NCBI RefSeq assembly: GCF_024448955.1 | Contig: NZ_JAMOIH010000016.1 | Location: 57,808 to 121,807, forward strand | DNA from: Stutzerimonas stutzeri | GTDB taxonomy: Bacteria; Pseudomonadota; Gammaproteobacteria; Pseudomonadales; Pseudomonadaceae | Reading direction: 5' to 3' | Length of the DNA stretch: 64,000 nt | Part shown: positions 61,515 through 64,000 of the stretch, piece by piece | Layout: the number at the start of each line of letters is the position of its first letter | Position numbering within the stretch: position 1 is the stretch's first letter | Position numbers and translations under genes: made by a program | Notes under the pieces: generated by a model | What the model was told of the DNA's origin: nothing | The model's database searches: none | What the model saw: only the letters and a program-made list of their open reading frames with translations

Positions 61515-61871
61515 TTAATGGGCTTTCTTCTGCTGGCGGAAAAAAGCCAGGTCTGTCTGCAGTCGCTCGATTTGCTCGGACAGCTTGGCGATGCGCCCGA
61601 GCAACTGCTCCTGCGTCGCTTCGGCTTCCTGGCGTTGCAGCCGACTCTGCTCGAGCGCATCTCGGAGCGCCTGATTTTCAAAGTCCAGCGCAGCGACCTG
61701 CTCCTCGTAGGCGCCATGCTCGATAACGCGCAAATAGAGCAGCGCTCCAATTACGCACAGCATCGCGACGATCAACCAGAGCCACGAACGCGAGCTACGC
61801 CGGGCTTGTAAACGATGCTCGGAACGTAGCAGCTCGCGGGTATCGAGCGTTCTAGTCTTGAGCCTGAACAT
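61515..61871 (-). CDS. Uncharacterised single-pass membrane protein with coiled coil
   Basis: A 118-residue protein not recognised as a known family. Basic N-terminus (about 1-28), one membrane helix (WLWLIVAMLCVIGALLYLRV, about 31-50), then a long Gln/Glu/Leu coiled coil (about 57-112: NQALRDALEQSRLQRQEAEA and further heptads). It overlaps the M23 peptidase gene by 20 bases upstream and ends 15 bases before bactofilin. Topology suggests N-in with a periplasmic coiled coil; a linker between the peptidase and the bactofilin is a guess. Confidence 0.75.
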   Translation of the reverse strand: MFRLKTRTLDTRELLRSEHRLQARRSSRSWLWLIVAMLCVIGALLYLRVIEHGAYEEQVAALDFENQALRDALEQSRLQRQEAEATQEQLLGRIAKLSEQIERLQTDLAFFRQQKKAH

Positions 61872-62832
61872 CGCTGTCCCGCTCTAGATCGCCAAGGGCG
61901 AGGAAGCGCTGAGGATCGACGAATCGCCCCTTGTGCAGCACCTCGAAATGAAGATGCGGACCAGTGGAGCGCCCGGTGGAACCTACCGCCCCGATCCGCT
62001 GCTCAGGCGTTACCACATCGCCCGCGCGCACGTGCAGACGCGACAGATGTGCGTAGCGAGTCACCAGCCGATTGCCGTGATCGATTTCCACCAGCTTGCC
62101 GTATGCGCCGCGATTGCCGGCAAAGCTCACCCGACCACCCGCCGCAGCGACTACGTCGGAACCGGAGCGCAACGCGAAATCTACGCCGGAATGGAAGGCT
62201 GGTTGCTTTCTGAACGGATCGATACGGTTACCGTAGGCCGATCCCAAGCGCGCCTCGCCGACAGGGCGGCGGGACGGAATCGCCATGAGAGCCGCGTTGC
62301 GTTCTGCCACACGCTGAAGCATGCCGTCCAACAACACACGCATGCAGTGCGCAGACGTCTCGGTGCGCTCCAAATCGTCGAGCGATACGCTGTCGACCTC
62401 CAATGTCAGCTCACTCGAGCATCCTCGTGGCGGTAGCAGCACGCCGCCCTGCCCTTCGCTGCCACGAGCCGGCTCCGGCGCCAGCAAGGGCAACAGGGCT
62501 GGATCGAGTGCCGAAAGTTGCTGGCTCAGAATACGCTGCTCACCGAGCATGTCCTGCAATGCGAGCACATCGGCCTCGATGGATTTCAGCCGACCCACCA
62601 CTTTTCCGACACGCGCAATAGCGAAGCGATCTTCGCTCCCGAGGGCTACCTCTTCCTGACTCGCGGCCTCACGCTGGGGCTCTAGATCCCGTCCGATCCA
62701 AATGCCACCGGCAAAGGTTCCGAGATTGAGGAGCAGCAGCAACGCTAGACCTGGACCGAACAGGCGGTGCTGGTTGACGACGCGATTGGCATCACGCGTT
62801 AGCGAACGGCTCGAAGGTGTGAAAAACGACAT
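61852..62832 (-). CDS. M23-family peptidoglycan endopeptidase, membrane-anchored
   Basis: A 326-residue protein with an N-terminal membrane helix (PGLALLLLLNLGTFAGGIWI, about 27-46), a helical linker (about 70-110) and a C-terminal LytM/M23 domain. Zn ligands are in FHSGVDFALRSG (HxxxD) and GPHLHFEVLHKG (HxH), so it should be catalytically active, cutting cross-links in the wall. The start was set at ATG 62832; an in-frame TTG lies two codons upstream. First gene of the trio with the coiled-coil protein and bactofilin. Confidence 0.9.
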   Translation of the reverse strand: MSFFTPSSRSLTRDANRVVNQHRLFGPGLALLLLLNLGTFAGGIWIGRDLEPQREAASQEEVALGSEDRFAIARVGKVVGRLKSIEADVLALQDMLGEQRILSQQLSALDPALLPLLAPEPARGSEGQGGVLLPPRGCSSELTLEVDSVSLDDLERTETSAHCMRVLLDGMLQRVAERNAALMAIPSRRPVGEARLGSAYGNRIDPFRKQPAFHSGVDFALRSGSDVVAAAGGRVSFAGNRGAYGKLVEIDHGNRLVTRYAHLSRLHVRAGDVVTPEQRIGAVGSTGRSTGPHLHFEVLHKGRFVDPQRFLALGDLERDSDVQAQD

Positions 62833-63006
62833 CGTCAATCCTCAGAAAACAAGGCGGCCCGCACTGATAGAAACGCCATCGACCGTCCGAGGCAATGTGA
62901 CGGAAACCGGTGTTTTTTTCTGAGGCCTATTGAGCGATTACGACTATTCCGCTGAATTTCTTAAGCTGGGAAAGAGGACATCGATCACAACACGGGCAAG
63001 CGGCGC

Positions 63007-63948
63007 CTAGAGCCACCCCAGCCAGCCGAGCAATAACAGCCCGAGGTTGATGCTCAGAGCCGCCATCAATGTGGTGATCACGATGATGATCGCCGCTAGC
63101 TGATGATTGGCGTTGACCGCTCGCGCCATGACGAAGCTTGCCGAAGCCGTAGGACTGGCGAAGTACAGGAACAGGATGCCCAGCTCCGCGCCGCGGAAGC
63201 CGACCAGCCAAGCCCCCGCTGTAGCCAGCGCGGGAAGCCAGACCATCTTCATCAGACTCGCGCTGATGGCCATGCCGCTGCTCTCGCGCAGGACCGAAAG
63301 CGACAGCGTGCCGCCGATGCAGATAAGCGCCAGCGGCAAGGTCATCTGTGCAAAATACTGCCCGGAAGTCATCAACCAGTCCGGCAGCGGAATCTGCCAA
63401 TAGGCAAAGGGGATGGCCGCCGTCACGCCGATGATCAACGGATTGCGCAGGATGCTGAGCAGGATCGATCCAGCACTGGCGCGCGCGCCTGGGCTGTAGA
63501 TCGCCAGAATCAGCGCCGACAAGCTGTTGTAGAGCAGTATCACCACACCCGCCAGAACACCGCCCAGCGACAGGCCGTAATCGCCATAAAGACTGGTTGC
63601 CAGCGCCAGGCCGACGATACCGTTATTGCCGCGAAACGCGCCCTGAACGTAGACGCCACGATCGGCAGACGGACAACGCCAGAGCGCCCAGGCCCAGGCG
63701 AGAAAGAAGGTCGTGACAGTGGCGATGACGTAATAGATCAACAGGCTCGGCTGCAACGCCGCATCCAGATCGGCCTTGATGATCGAGATGAACAGTAGGG
63801 CAGGCATGGTGGCGTTGAACACCAGCGCCGATGCCGTCTGAATGAACGCAGCGTCGATCCAGCCCAACCGCTTGAGCGCTATACCGATGAACAACATGAC
63901 GAACACCGGGGCGGTAACGCCCAGGGTCTGAACGGCAACGGAAAGCAT
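63007..63948 (-). CDS. AEC (auxin efflux carrier) family transporter
   Basis: A 313-residue polytopic protein of about ten helices in the AEC/BART group (PVFVMLFIGIALKRLGWIDA; FNATMPALLFISIIKADL; GAFRGNNGIVGLALATSLYG; FLYFASPTASASFVMARAVN). Bacterial members export or import organic acids, malate or auxin-like compounds; the substrate cannot be told from sequence. Single gene; about 175 bases upstream of it on the same strand side lies the M23 operon start. Confidence 0.9.
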   Translation of the reverse strand: MLSVAVQTLGVTAPVFVMLFIGIALKRLGWIDAAFIQTASALVFNATMPALLFISIIKADLDAALQPSLLIYYVIATVTTFFLAWAWALWRCPSADRGVYVQGAFRGNNGIVGLALATSLYGDYGLSLGGVLAGVVILLYNSLSALILAIYSPGARASAGSILLSILRNPLIIGVTAAIPFAYWQIPLPDWLMTSGQYFAQMTLPLALICIGGTLSLSVLRESSGMAISASLMKMVWLPALATAGAWLVGFRGAELGILFLYFASPTASASFVMARAVNANHQLAAIIIVITTLMAALSINLGLLLLGWLGWL

Positions 63949-64000
63949 GATGGGCTCGATGGCGAAGGGGCCGCTTATGGTAATCGCTTAAGAGCTGGAA

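Overview
The window is chromosomal DNA from a gammaproteobacterium of the Pseudomonas/Stutzerimonas (P. stutzeri-like) lineage. The basis is the gene order (sspAB-petABC-rpsI-rplM, murA-hisGDC-algW, mla-kds-lpt-rpoN-hpf-ptsN-rapZ-ptsO, tldD/pmbA, yhdP-rng-maf-mreDCB, gatCAB), the high GC and coding density, a fused CysNC, a short-form HisG and Pseudomonas-type REP sequences. It is almost all core genome. No tRNA, rRNA, CRISPR, prophage or complete insertion sequence was seen.

Layout. 1-5.1 kb: rsmI (cut by the window edge), divergent from lpoA-yraN-diaA-dolP, then sspB/sspA. 5.2-9 kb: cytochrome bc1 (petABC) and rpsI/rplM on the minus strand with clear promoters and terminators. 9.3-11.9 kb: a Tas-like aldo-keto reductase, a CbiM-like membrane protein, yacG and coaE. 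12.4-16.9 kb: type IV pilus genes pilDCB, and divergent pilA with a sigma-54 promoter. 16.9-18.8 kb: a REP/BIME array with 160-bp tandem units next to a REP-associated tyrosine transposase (RAYT). This is the clearest accessory locus. 18.8-24.8 kb: ytoQ, cysNC/cysD, a Nif3-like gene and algW. 25-33.6 kb, minus strand: hisC, hisD, hisG, murA, ibaG, a psiE-like gene and mlaBCDEF. 33.8-41 kb, plus strand: kdsD-kdsC-lptC-lptA-lptB, rpoN, hpf, ptsN, rapZ and ptsO. 41-49.3 kb: pmbA, darP, tldD, a nitrilase-family amidase and yhdP. 49.7-54.7 kb: rng, maf and mreDCB. 55-58.2 kb: gatCAB. 58.4-64 kb: an RlpA-like lipoprotein, two tandem Ca2+/cation antiporter paralogues, an M23 peptidase/coiled-coil/bactofilin operon and an AEC transporter.

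Much of the window builds the envelope: MurA, LpoA, MreBCD, RlpA-like and M23 proteins (peptidoglycan); KdsDC and LptCAB (LPS); MlaBCDEF, YhdP and DolP (phospholipid and outer-membrane homeostasis); AlgW (periplasmic stress). RpoN and the nitrogen PTS proteins form the usual cluster, and RpoN probably drives pilA in the same window.

The most unusual material is non-coding. There are three REP families with a GTAG-type head, one amplified around its likely RAYT. A family of heptamer-based palindromes sits at three convergent gene junctions and one co-directional junction. Two large imperfect inverted-repeat (MITE-like) elements lie directly against the stop codons of rng and maf. All promoter, terminator and repeat calls were made by eye.
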